DNA of 64,000 bases. It comes from Aurantiacibacter luteus (GTDB lineage Bacteria > Pseudomonadota > Alphaproteobacteria > Sphingomonadales > Sphingomonadaceae). The translations under genes and the position numbers were made by a program. The stretch is taken from positions 496,001 to 560,000 of the forward strand of contig NZ_LBHB01000001.1 in NCBI RefSeq assembly GCF_001010945.1, in the 5' to 3' direction. Below the pieces are notes generated by a model, which worked only from the letters and a program-made list of their open reading frames with translations, did no database searches and was not told the origin of the DNA. How positions within the stretch are numbered: the first letter of the stretch is position 1; the number at the start of each line of letters is the position of its first letter. Positions 17,785 through 25,289 of the stretch are shown piece by piece.

Positions 17785-18591
17785 CTAGAATCGCTCCACC
17801 TTTTCGAGTCCGTGGCGCGCGAGCCGGGCGACCAGCGCGTCGTGCCCGACGGGCTCGGCGGTGAAGACGGCGCGGTCGGGCGCGCTGCGCTGAAAGGCCT
17901 GTCCGTCGACGAGGTGCGCGATGCGCCGCGCGATGCCAGCCGCGCCGTCGACCAGTCGCACTTGCTCCCCCAGAGCCGCCTGCAATTCCTCGCCAAGCAG
18001 GGGAAAGTGGGTGCAGGCGAGCACTACGGTGTCGATCGCCTCGCCGCCCGGCTGTTCGCGCAGACCGGCGACGGCGCGGGCGATGATGGCGGGCTCCACA
18101 CGCTCGCCGCGCATCTTCGCTTCGGCCGCAAGCACCAGTTCCGGCGCGCCGTAACGGATCAGGCGCTTGCCCGCGGCGAATTCGGCCTCCAAGTCGTCGA
18201 CGTAGCGCTGCCGCACGGTTGCCGCCGTGCCGAGCAGGCCGATGGTGCCCGTCCGAGTCATCGCGGCGGCGGGCTTGATGGCGGGCACGGTGCCGACGAT
18301 CGGCACCTCGAGCACGTCGCGCACCATGCCGAGCGCGATTGTGCTGGCGGTGTTGCAGGCGATGCAGACGAGGCGCGGCGCGTAGCGCTCGCTCATCCTC
18401 CCGAGCAGCCCCGCCACCCGCGCGGCTATCTCCGCCTCGGTCTTGGTGCCGTACGGAAGGCCCGCGGTGTCGGCGGCGTATATGGCCGGCGCTTGCGGCA
18501 GGATCTTGCGCACCTCTGCCAGCACGGTCAGCCCGCCGAGGCCGGAATCGAACAGCAGGATGGGGGCATCGCCGCGCAAGGGTATCTCCAC
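17785..18591 (-). CDS. murI: Glutamate racemase
   Basis: A 268-residue cofactor-independent racemase supplying D-glutamate for peptidoglycan. FDSGLGGLTVL carries the first catalytic-site aspartate and serine, CIACNTASTIAL the first catalytic cysteine and LACTHFPLL the second. Length is typical. The GTG start at 18591 gives MEIPLRGDAPILLFDSG; the next in-frame Met lies after essential motifs. A dispersed-type repeat (18596-18619) sits directly upstream. It is divergent from plsY. Confidence 0.96.
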   Translation of the reverse strand: MEIPLRGDAPILLFDSGLGGLTVLAEVRKILPQAPAIYAADTAGLPYGTKTEAEIAARVAGLLGRMSERYAPRLVCIACNTASTIALGMVRDVLEVPIVGTVPAIKPAAAMTRTGTIGLLGTAATVRQRYVDDLEAEFAAGKRLIRYGAPELVLAAEAKMRGERVEPAIIARAVAGLREQPGGEAIDTVVLACTHFPLLGEELQAALGEQVRLVDGAAGIARRIAHLVDGQAFQRSAPDRAVFTAEPVGHDALVARLARHGLEKVERF

Positions 18592-18595
18592 AACC

Positions 18596-18619
18596 GCTCA
18601 GCCTGAGCTTGTCGAAGGG
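18596..18619. repeat. Intergenic palindrome of the CTTCGACAAGCTCAGG type
   Basis: The sequence GCTCAGCCTGAGCTTGTCG and following AAGGG contains a perfect palindrome GCTCAG-C-CTGAGC. On the other strand it reads CCTTCGACAAGCTCAGGC, a repeat core seen between genes in many proteobacterial chromosomes. Only one copy occurs in this window. Confidence 0.6.
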
Positions 18620-18691
18620 TCGTCTTTGCCCTTATCGCTGCGCTAGTAGAAAAAGCAGCCGTCGGGCAAGCTCGGGGTAAGCGGAGTGTTC

Positions 18692-19303
18692 ATGGAATCG
18701 TTGCTCGCCTTCCTGATCGGTTACCTCTCCGGCTCGATCCCCTTCGGCCTGCTGCTGGCCAAGGCGGCCGGGAAGGGGGACATCCGCCAGATCGGCAGCG
18801 GCAACATCGGTGCGACCAATGTGCTGCGGACGGGGTCGAAGAAGCTGGCGGCGGCAACTTTGCTGCTCGATTTCCTGAAAGGTCTCGCCCCGGTCCTCAT
18901 CGTCGCGGCCGTGCTCGACCGCCCCCTGGCCGAGGCCGCGCCGGCCTGGGGTCCGGTGCCGCTCGCCGCGCTCGGCGCGGTGCTGGGGCATTGTTTCCCC
19001 GTCTGGCTGAAATTCAAGGGCGGCAAGGGCGTGGCGACCAATGCGGGCGTCAGCTTCGGCCTCGCCTGGCCCATCGGCCTTGCCTACGCCATCGTTTGGG
19101 TCGCCGTTCTCGCGCTGGGGCGCATTTCCTCGGTCGCCGGGATGAGTGCGGTCGTGGCCGCCGCCGTCGCCGCCTTTGCGCTACAATACTACGCCTTCGT
19201 GCCCGTGCTGGCGCTGATCGCGGTCCTGATCGTCTGGCTGCACCGGGCCAACATCGGCCGCCTGATGCGGGGCGAGGAGCCCAGGGTCGGCGCGAAGAAG
19301 TGA
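18692..19303 (+). CDS. plsY: Glycerol-3-phosphate acyltransferase PlsY
   Basis: A 203-residue polytopic membrane enzyme that transfers acyl from acyl-phosphate to glycerol 3-phosphate, starting phospholipid synthesis. The three active-site loops are visible: SGSIPFGLLLAK, GSGNIGATNVLR and KFKGGKGVATNAGV. About five membrane helices are predicted. ATG at 18692 has GCGGAG five bases upstream; GTG at 18686 is an alternative two codons earlier. The stop overlaps the dprA GTG start by 4 bp. Confidence 0.96.
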   Translation: MESLLAFLIGYLSGSIPFGLLLAKAAGKGDIRQIGSGNIGATNVLRTGSKKLAAATLLLDFLKGLAPVLIVAAVLDRPLAEAAPAWGPVPLAALGAVLGHCFPVWLKFKGGKGVATNAGVSFGLAWPIGLAYAIVWVAVLALGRISSVAGMSAVVAAAVAAFALQYYAFVPVLALIAVLIVWLHRANIGRLMRGEEPRVGAKK

Positions 19304-20406
19304 GCGGCGCGCAACTGACGCAGGACGAGGCTTTCGCCCGCATCCGCCTGCTGCGCTCGGCCAACATCGGGCCGATCAGCTATTCCCAGCTGCTCGCCCG
19401 CTTCGGCACCGCCGCCGCGGCGATCGAGGCGCTGCCCGACCTCGCCAGCCGCGGCGCGCGGCGCAACTACCAGCCCGCCCCGCGCGAGCGGATCGAGCGG
19501 GAGATCGCCGCCGCGCGAAGGGCCGGCGCGCGCTACGTCTTCCACGACAGCCCTGACTATCCGCACCTGCTGGGCGAGCTGGAGAGCGCGCCGCCGATCA
19601 TCACCGTGCGCGGAGACATGGCGCTGGCGGCGAAGCCATGCGTGGCGCTGGTCGGCGCGCGCAACGCTTCGGCGGCGGCGGTCAAGCTGGCACGGGACCT
19701 CTCCCGCGATCTGGCGGAGGGCGGTTTCACCGTCGTCTCCGGCCTCGCGCGCGGCATCGACGGCGCCTGCCACGAGGGCGCCATGCCCGCCACCATCGGC
19801 GTCATCGCCAGCGGCATCGACGTCGCCTATCCGCCGCAGCATGCCGACCTGCAGGAGCGGATCGCCAGCGAGGCGTTGCTGATTGCCGAGGAAGCCCCCG
19901 GCACCGAGCCGCGCGGCAGTCACTTTCCCAAGCGCAACCGGATCATCGCCGGGCTGGCCGCGGGCACGCTGGTGGTGGAGGCTGCGCCGAAATCCGGCTC
20001 GCTCATCACCGCGCGGCTGGCGGGCGAGGCGGGGCGCGAGGTCATGGCGATCCCCGGCAGCCCGCTCGAGGCGCGCAGCCAGGGCTGCAACCAACTCATC
20101 CGCGAGGGCGCCGTGCTCGTGCAGAGCGCGGACGACGTTATCGAGCTGCTCTCCGCCTTCGACGGCACCCCCGTTTCCAGCTTCCGCGAACCGCTCGCAT
20201 CAATCGACTGGTCGCCGATCGGGGAGGACGCGGACAGCGAGCCCGAAGGCGTGGCCGGCCTGCTGACCACGGCTCCCGTCGCCATAGACGAGATCATCCG
20301 CCAGTCCGGCGCCAGCGCCGGGGCCGTGCAAATGGCGTTGCTGGAGCTTGAAATCGCCGGGCGACTGGTGCGACATGCGGGCGGGAGGGTCTCGCTGTCG
20401 TATTGA
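19300..20406 (+). CDS. dprA: DNA-processing protein DprA
   Basis: A 368-residue Rossmann-fold protein that binds single-stranded DNA and loads RecA during natural transformation. An N-terminal helix-hairpin-helix/SAM region (RLLRSANIGPISYSQLL) precedes the core, with VSGLARGIDGACHEGA, FPKRNRIIAGL and KSGSLITARLAG; a C-terminal winged-helix region follows a linker. The GTG start at 19300 overlaps plsY by 4 bp. The final 94 bp are duplicated downstream (20905-20998) as part of a 188-bp direct repeat; this copy is the intact gene. Confidence 0.95.
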   Translation: MSGAQLTQDEAFARIRLLRSANIGPISYSQLLARFGTAAAAIEALPDLASRGARRNYQPAPRERIEREIAAARRAGARYVFHDSPDYPHLLGELESAPPIITVRGDMALAAKPCVALVGARNASAAAVKLARDLSRDLAEGGFTVVSGLARGIDGACHEGAMPATIGVIASGIDVAYPPQHADLQERIASEALLIAEEAPGTEPRGSHFPKRNRIIAGLAAGTLVVEAAPKSGSLITARLAGEAGREVMAIPGSPLEARSQGCNQLIREGAVLVQSADDVIELLSAFDGTPVSSFREPLASIDWSPIGEDADSEPEGVAGLLTTAPVAIDEIIRQSGASAGAVQMALLELEIAGRLVRHAGGRVSLSY

Positions 20407-20500
20407 GGCCCGCACGGGAACTAGGGGGCAAGCGATGGAAAACCAGGTCGATGTCGGCAACATCCTGTCGCGTCTGGTTCGCGTGGTGGGCGATGCCAAT
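20313..20500. repeat. Direct repeat copy A: dprA 3' end plus start of a membrane-protein gene
   Basis: These 188 bp recur at 20905-21092 with no indels and about 17 mismatches by eye (about 91% identity). The repeat covers the last 31 codons of dprA, the 28-bp gap, and the first 22 codons of the membrane-protein gene. Similarity stops abruptly at 20500. Confidence 0.9.
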
Positions 20501-20578
20501 CCAGCTTTGCTCCATCCATTTAACCCGTCCTGTCTTTCCGAACCCACAGACGCGCGAATCTGCTGGTCGCTCGCCTAG
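20435..20578 (+). pseudogene. Truncated 5' copy of the membrane-protein gene at 21027
   Basis: The ATG at 20435 opens MENQVDVGNILSRLVRVVGD, nearly identical to the start of the intact gene at 21027 (MENRVDVGNILSRLFRVVGD). After 22 codons the similarity ends at 20500 and the frame runs on for 25 unrelated codons to a stop at 20578. The membrane segments are absent, so this is a 5' remnant and not a working gene, although it keeps the ribosome-binding region and could be translated by coupling to dprA. Confidence 0.8.
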
Positions 20579-20639
20579 TCACTTGGGCCATCCATTGTCA
20601 GTCCCGAAGATTGACAGGGTTTATCAGTGACCTTACGAA

Positions 20640-20758
20640 TTCGGCCATCTCACTTAAAAAGAGGGCCTTATGGAATGCGAAAAGAAAGAATGGTCGTCGC
20701 TCCGAGTTATCGAGGTTGACAGTGCCGAAAGCATCCAATTTGCTTTCGGGCCCTTTTT
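20640..20758 (+). ncRNA. Candidate small RNA ending at an intrinsic terminator
   Basis: TTGACA at 20611-20616 followed by TACGAA at 20634-20639 (17-bp spacer) could start a transcript near 20645, and the hairpin at 20725-20749 with its T run would end it, giving an RNA of about 110 nt. The element is inferred from promoter and terminator signals only; I do not recognise an RNA family. A short ORF starting at 20670 is the competing explanation. Confidence 0.3.
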
Positions 20759-20789
20759 GGACGGAGGAAATCTTTCCGCAACCTCGTAA
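20670..20789 (+). CDS. Possible 39-residue small protein, unrecognised
   Basis: ATG at 20670 is preceded by AAAGAGGG and opens MECEKKEWSSLRVIEVDSAE, ending at TAA 20787-20789. The peptide has no membrane segment or known motif. The first terminator hairpin lies inside it, which argues against translation of the full frame. Listed because nothing else explains this interval. Confidence 0.2.
   Translation: MECEKKEWSSLRVIEVDSAESIQFAFGPFLDGGNLSATS
20725..20757 (+). terminator. Intrinsic terminator 1 in the inserted segment
   Basis: CCGAAAGCA (20725-20733) pairs with TGCTTTCGG (20741-20749) around a 7-base loop, followed by GCCCTTTTTGG. Orientation is plus strand. Confidence 0.75.
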
Positions 20790-20812
20790 AGGCGCGAGGT
20801 TGCGCGTTTTCT
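20778..20812 (+). terminator. Intrinsic terminator 2 in the inserted segment
   Basis: GCAACCTCG (20778-20786) pairs with CGAGGTTGC (20795-20803) around an 8-base loop, followed by GCGTTTTCT. It lies 20 bp after terminator 1 in the same orientation. Confidence 0.7.
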
Positions 20813-20904
20813 GATAAGCGTCGATCCGCACCGGTTAAGGACGCGGCCCGGAACGCTCGGGCTTGGTCATGGGTGCTGAGAAATTCATTTCGAATTTGCG
20901 GGTG

Positions 20905-21092
20905 CAGCGCCGGGGCCGTGCAAATGGCGCTACTTGAACTTGAAATCGCCGGGCGACTGGTGCGACATGCGGGCGGGAGGGTCTCGCTGTCGCATTGAGA
21001 CTCGCACAGGGATCAGGGGTCAAGCAATGGAAAACCGGGTCGATGTCGGCAACATCCTGTCGCGTCTCTTTCGCGTAGTGGGCGATGCCAAT
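20905..21092. repeat. Direct repeat copy B: dprA remnant plus start of the intact membrane-protein gene
   Basis: Second copy of the 188-bp repeat, offset 592 bp from copy A. Bases 20905-20998 are a remnant of the dprA end (final codons ...GRVSLSH and TGA) detached from any dprA reading frame upstream. Bases 21027-21092 are the start of the intact membrane-protein gene. Confidence 0.9.
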
Positions 21093-21737
21093 GTGCCTAC
21101 CATGCTCTACACGCTCGTCATCGGGGGGCTGAGCGGAGCCGGAGCAGTATTCGGCCTCGTCGATGCCAATGCGCTCGATTACGATTTCGGCGGCGGGATG
21201 ATCGTGGACGAGACGACCACGTTTGCCTCCGGCCTCTTTCAGCTTGCCGTGCTGGTGCTGGGCGTCGTCGGAACGTGGTGGTTGCTGCGCGAACAGTTGC
21301 GCTCGCAAGGGCGGTTGCGCGGGGAGGGCGGCGGTTTCTGGACCTTCCTTGGAATGTCGATCCTCGCGGTGCTCGGCATGATCGTCGGCTTCATCCTGCT
21401 GATCGTGCCCGGTATCATCCTGCTCGTCCGCTGGTCGGCGGCCAACGGCTTCGCGGTGTCGCGCGGCCTGGGCGCGGTGGAATCGCTCAAGGTGAGCTGG
21501 GAGGCCACGCGCGGGCATTCGTGGTCGATCTTCTTCGCCGGGCTGGTCCTGACCCTGGGCGCGAGTATCGTGTTCGGCGGCGCGGCCCTCGCCATGATCG
21601 CGGTGAACGATACGCTGGGCCTCATCGTCGCATCGCTGCTCGACGCCTTTTCGAATGCGCTGTCGTTCGCCTTTTCGGTCGCCGTCTTCGTGCTGGTGCA
21701 CGACGACCGGGGCGAGACGGCCGACGTCTTCGCCTGA
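21027..21737 (+). CDS. Integral membrane protein, GPDPase membrane-domain-like
   Basis: A 236-residue protein with about six predicted membrane helices (roughly residues 25-45, 68-86, 108-135, 171-192 and two in 193-225). The central pattern FILLIVPGIILLVRWSAANG and then SWEATRGHSWSIFF resembles the membrane domain found with glycerophosphoryl diester phosphodiesterases and in uncharacterised stand-alone proteins. Function is unknown. ATG at 21027 (MENRVDVG) is supported by the matching start in the truncated copy at 20435. The next gene is a similar protein 11 bp downstream. Confidence 0.8.
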   Translation: MENRVDVGNILSRLFRVVGDANVPTMLYTLVIGGLSGAGAVFGLVDANALDYDFGGGMIVDETTTFASGLFQLAVLVLGVVGTWWLLREQLRSQGRLRGEGGGFWTFLGMSILAVLGMIVGFILLIVPGIILLVRWSAANGFAVSRGLGAVESLKVSWEATRGHSWSIFFAGLVLTLGASIVFGGAALAMIAVNDTLGLIVASLLDAFSNALSFAFSVAVFVLVHDDRGETADVFA

Positions 21738-21748
21738 TCGCGGCCGGC

Positions 21749-22408
21749 ATGGCTTTTGTCCAGACACGCAGCGTCGACCTCGGCACCCTGCTGCAGGATA
21801 CCTTTGAAGGACTGAAAGACCTCCGCCGCCAACTCGCGATTTATTTCGGTGCCTTCTTCGCCGCCGGGCTACTGGTGGACGGTGAGAACGAGATGCGCGG
21901 CCTCGTCGCCATCGCAGCGACCGGCGGCTACTTCTTCATGCAATACTGGCTTTACCAGGTGATGCTGCGCCGGGCGGGTCTGTTGCATGACGAGAAGATG
22001 CGGCTTCCCGGCTTCGTCGGCATGGCACTGTTGCTGATCCTGCCGATCCTGTTCGCATTCAACCTGTTCGTGATACCGGGCATAATCCTTGTCGCCAGGT
22101 GGATCATATCCCCCGCCGCGCTGGTGGCGGGGCCACGCAACGTCTTCCAGGCGCTGGGCGACGGGTGGCAGGCGAGCTCATCCAATACCACCGCTCTGTC
22201 GCTGGCAGTGACGGTGCTGGGCTTGATCTGGCTGGCGATCTTCGTCGTGCTGGCAGGGCTGGGCGCTGTCTTGACAGGCGGCGATGGAGGCGACGGGCTG
22301 ACCTGGCTCGGCATTCACGTGTTGCCGGTGCTGCTGATGGGGCTTTCGGTCGCAGCCTATCGCAATCTCAACGACGAAACCGAAACGCTGGCGCAAGTCT
22401 TCGCTTGA
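21749..22408 (+). CDS. Integral membrane protein related to the upstream gene
   Basis: A 219-residue membrane protein with about five to six predicted helices. It shares the signature of its neighbour: a hydrophobic helix ending in FVIPGIILVARWIISPAALV, then an amphipathic stretch FQALGDGWQASS, and a C-terminus ETLAQVFA close to ETADVFA of the upstream protein. The two probably arose by tandem duplication and may act together, but no function is known. The start at 21749 (MAFVQTRSVDLG) is 11 bp after the previous stop; its ribosome-binding site is weak. Confidence 0.8.
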   Translation: MAFVQTRSVDLGTLLQDTFEGLKDLRRQLAIYFGAFFAAGLLVDGENEMRGLVAIAATGGYFFMQYWLYQVMLRRAGLLHDEKMRLPGFVGMALLLILPILFAFNLFVIPGIILVARWIISPAALVAGPRNVFQALGDGWQASSSNTTALSLAVTVLGLIWLAIFVVLAGLGAVLTGGDGGDGLTWLGIHVLPVLLMGLSVAAYRNLNDETETLAQVFA

Positions 22409-22474
22409 CGCACTACCCGCCCGCTCACCACCTTCGCGCGTACGTACACGTGTAAGGGACAGTTTTTCATCACC

Positions 22475-25054
22475 ATGCAACTCGTCATCGTCGAATCGCC
22501 CGCCAAGGCGAAGACCATCGAGAAATACCTCGGCAAGGACTTCAAGGTCCTCGCCAGCTACGGCCACGTCCGCGACCTGCCGGCCAAGGACGGCAGCGTG
22601 CGCCCGGACGAGGACTTCGCGATGGACTGGGAGGTCTATGCCGACCAGCGCAACCGCGCGCAGGTGAAGGCCATCGCCGACGCCGCCAAGAAGGCCGACC
22701 GCCTGATCCTCGCCACCGACCCCGACCGCGAGGGGGAGGCGATCAGCTGGCACGTCATGGACCTGCTCAAGAAGCGCAAGGCGCTGCCTGCGGAGGTCGA
22801 GCGCGTGACCTTCAACGCCATCACCAAGCAGGCGGTGACCGACGCGATGAAGGCACCCCGCCAGCTCGACCAGGACCTGATCGACGCCTACCTAGGCCGC
22901 CGCGCGCTCGACTACCTCTTCGGTTTTACGCTCTCGCCCGTGCTGTGGCGCAAGCTGCCGGGCGCCAAGAGCGCAGGCCGCGTGCAGTCGGTGGCGCTGC
23001 GCCTCATCTGCGAGCGCGAGCACGAGATCGAGTTGTTCGTGCCGCAGGAATATTGGTCCGTGGTCGCCAGGATGGAGCACGACGGCAGCGAATTCGACGC
23101 GCGGCTGGTGCAGTTCGACGGCAAGAAGCTGGAGCGCCTGAGCATTGGCGACGGCACCACCGCCGAGGCGGCGAAAATGGCGGTGGAGAGCGAACGCTTC
23201 ACCGTAGAGGAGGTCGAGACCAAGCCGCACAAGCGCCATCCCTCGCCGCCGTTCACGACGTCCACCTTGCAGCAGGAGGCGGCGCGAAAACTCGGCTATT
23301 CGGCCAGCCACACGATGCGGCTCGCCCAGTCGCTCTACGAGGCGGGCGCGATCACCTATATGCGGACCGACGGCGTGCAAATGGACGGGAGCGCCATTTC
23401 GGCCTGCCGTCGGGCGATCTCGGACCGGTTCGACGGACACTACTTGCCGGAAAAACCGAGGCATTACAGCACAAAGGCGAAGAATGCTCAGGAAGCGCAC
23501 GAAGCCATCCGACCTACCAGCTTCACCACTGAGCGCTTCGGTTCGGGCGACGAGGCGAAGCTTTACGACCTCGTCTTCAAGCGCGCCATGGCGAGCCAGA
23601 TGGAAAGCGCGCGGATGGAGCGCACGACCGTCACCCTGCGCGACCCCACCGGCAGGCACGAGTTGCGCGCGACCGGACAGGTCGTGAAGTTTCCGGGCTT
23701 TCTGGCGGTCTATTCCGAGAGCTTCGACGAGAAAAGCGACGACGAGGACGGCGGCCTGCTGCCCTTCATGAAGAGCGGCGACCTGCCGGCGAAGAAGGGT
23801 GTCGAGGCGACCCAGCACTTCACCCAGCCGCCCCCGCGCTTCTCCGAAGCGAGCCTGGTCAAGCGGCTGGAGGAACTGGGCATCGGTCGTCCCTCGACCT
23901 ACGCCTCCACCATCCAGACCCTGCGCGACCGTGAATATGTGCGGATGGAGAAAAATCGTTTTTTCGCAGAGGATTCGGGGCGGCTGCTGACGGCTTTTCT
24001 CGAACGCTTCTTCCCCCGCTACGTGGCATACGACTTCACCGCCGGGATGGAGGACGAGCTTGACGAGGTTTCCGGCGGGCGCACCGAGTGGAAGCGCGTG
24101 CTCGAGGCCTTCTGGCGCGACTTCAAGCCCAAGAGCGACGAGGTCATGTTGCGCCAGCCCTCGGAGGTCACCGAGGTGCTCGACGAGTTCCTCGCTGACT
24201 ATCTCTTTCCCCCGCGCGCCGACGGCCACGATCCGCGCTGGTGCCCGCTGTGCGCCGAGCAGAACCGCGAGGGCGGGGAACTGCACCTGCGCGGCGGGCG
24301 CTTCGGCGCCTTCATCGGCTGCGTGAACTATCCGGAATGCACCTTCCGCCGCAAGTTCGGCCAGCCGGGCGAGGGCGACGGCAGCGAGGATTCGGTCATG
24401 GGCACCGATTCCGAGACCGGCCTGCCCGTCGAGCGCAAGACCGGGCGTTTCGGCCCTTACATCCAGCTGGGCGAGGGCAAGGAAGCCAAGCGCGCCAGCA
24501 TCCCCAAGGACCTGCCGGACTTCGACCTGGAGTGGGCCTTGAAGCTGCTGGCTCTGCCGCGCGTGGTAGGCGCGCATCCGGAGAGCGGATTGGAAATCGA
24601 AGCCGCGATAGGACGTTATGGGCCATACCTGAAGCACGACGGCAAGTATGCCAAGCTTGCCAATACGCGCGAGGTTTTCGACGTCGGCATGAACCGCGCG
24701 GTGGACCTGCTGGCCCAGGCGGGCAACCGCGGCGGGGCGAGGGCGGGCCGCGAGCCTCTCAAGGTGCTCGGCAAGACCGAGGCGGGCGACGAGGTGAAGC
24801 TGATGGAGGGCCGCTACGGCCCCTACGTCACCGACGGCACGGTGAATGCGACGCTGCCCCGCGACAAGGACAAGGATGCGCTCACGCTCGACGAGGCGCT
24901 CGTCCTCATCGCGGACAAGGCGGCCAAGGGTCCGGTGAAGAAGAAGGGCGCGCGCAAGAAGGCTCCGGCGAAGAAGAAGGCACCGGCGAAGAAGGCCGCC
25001 GCGAAGAAGCCTGCCGCCAGGAAGAAGGCTGCGGCCAAGAAGGCGGAGGGCTGA
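22475..25054 (+). CDS. topA: DNA topoisomerase I
   Basis: An 859-residue type IA topoisomerase that relaxes negative supercoils. The TOPRIM domain (VIVESPAKAKTIEKYLG; ATDPDREGEAIS) is followed by the cleavage core with active tyrosine Y295 in AITYMRTDG. A C-terminal zinc-ribbon-like region (CPLCAEQ near residue 590, then GCVNYPEC) and further repeats follow, ending in a strongly basic Lys/Ala tail of about 40 residues that probably holds DNA electrostatically. AAGGGA lies upstream of the ATG. The small HTH gene follows after 5 bp. Confidence 0.97.
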   Translation: MQLVIVESPAKAKTIEKYLGKDFKVLASYGHVRDLPAKDGSVRPDEDFAMDWEVYADQRNRAQVKAIADAAKKADRLILATDPDREGEAISWHVMDLLKKRKALPAEVERVTFNAITKQAVTDAMKAPRQLDQDLIDAYLGRRALDYLFGFTLSPVLWRKLPGAKSAGRVQSVALRLICEREHEIELFVPQEYWSVVARMEHDGSEFDARLVQFDGKKLERLSIGDGTTAEAAKMAVESERFTVEEVETKPHKRHPSPPFTTSTLQQEAARKLGYSASHTMRLAQSLYEAGAITYMRTDGVQMDGSAISACRRAISDRFDGHYLPEKPRHYSTKAKNAQEAHEAIRPTSFTTERFGSGDEAKLYDLVFKRAMASQMESARMERTTVTLRDPTGRHELRATGQVVKFPGFLAVYSESFDEKSDDEDGGLLPFMKSGDLPAKKGVEATQHFTQPPPRFSEASLVKRLEELGIGRPSTYASTIQTLRDREYVRMEKNRFFAEDSGRLLTAFLERFFPRYVAYDFTAGMEDELDEVSGGRTEWKRVLEAFWRDFKPKSDEVMLRQPSEVTEVLDEFLADYLFPPRADGHDPRWCPLCAEQNREGGELHLRGGRFGAFIGCVNYPECTFRRKFGQPGEGDGSEDSVMGTDSETGLPVERKTGRFGPYIQLGEGKEAKRASIPKDLPDFDLEWALKLLALPRVVGAHPESGLEIEAAIGRYGPYLKHDGKYAKLANTREVFDVGMNRAVDLLAQAGNRGGARAGREPLKVLGKTEAGDEVKLMEGRYGPYVTDGTVNATLPRDKDKDALTLDEALVLIADKAAKGPVKKKGARKKAPAKKKAPAKKAAAKKPAARKKAAAKKAEG

Positions 25055-25059
25055 GGGCG

Positions 25060-25242
25060 ATGGCCAAGGAACAGTTCGAACGGCACAAGCAGCCTTGGAA
25101 CGGCGAGGAGGCGGGCAAGCTGCGCCTGCTCGCCGGCAAGGGCCACGGCCTGAAACAGATCGCCAAGGCGCTTAACCGCAGCGAAGAATCTACCAAGGCC
25201 TTCGCCAAGCAGCAAAAGATCGCCATCGCCAAGAAGCGCTAG
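25060..25242 (+). CDS. Small helix-turn-helix-like basic protein
   Basis: A 60-residue lysine-rich protein. The segment from about residue 14, with EEAGKLRLLAGKGHGLKQIA followed by KALNRSEESTKAFAK, has the length and spacing of a small HTH of the SANT or sigma-region-4 kind (hydrophobic helix, GxxxxxIAxxL turn, RSxxxxxxxA recognition helix). The start is 5 bp after the topA stop with GAGGGCG upstream, so it is very likely cotranscribed with topA. DNA binding is an inference; regulatory target unknown. Confidence 0.7.
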   Translation: MAKEQFERHKQPWNGEEAGKLRLLAGKGHGLKQIAKALNRSEESTKAFAKQQKIAIAKKR

Positions 25243-25289
25243 CGCGCCGCCTCTCTTTCGCACTTGCACAATGGGGCGGGCGGGCACAC

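Larger units (their letters stand above)
20501..20904 (+). other. 404-bp lower-GC segment between the two repeat copies
   Basis: This interval separates the two copies of the 188-bp repeat and is visibly poorer in GC than its surroundings. It holds a TTGACA box (20611-20616), a possible 39-codon ORF (20670-20789) and two hairpins with following T runs (20725-20757 and 20778-20812), all reading to the right. No transposase, integrase or recognisable protein is present. Confidence 0.7.

Noticed and set aside
24930-25050. Tandem Lys/Ala-coding repeats at the topA 3' end as a mobile or regulatory repeat
   Set aside because: It is the in-frame basic tail common to topoisomerase I proteins of high-GC bacteria, not a separate element.
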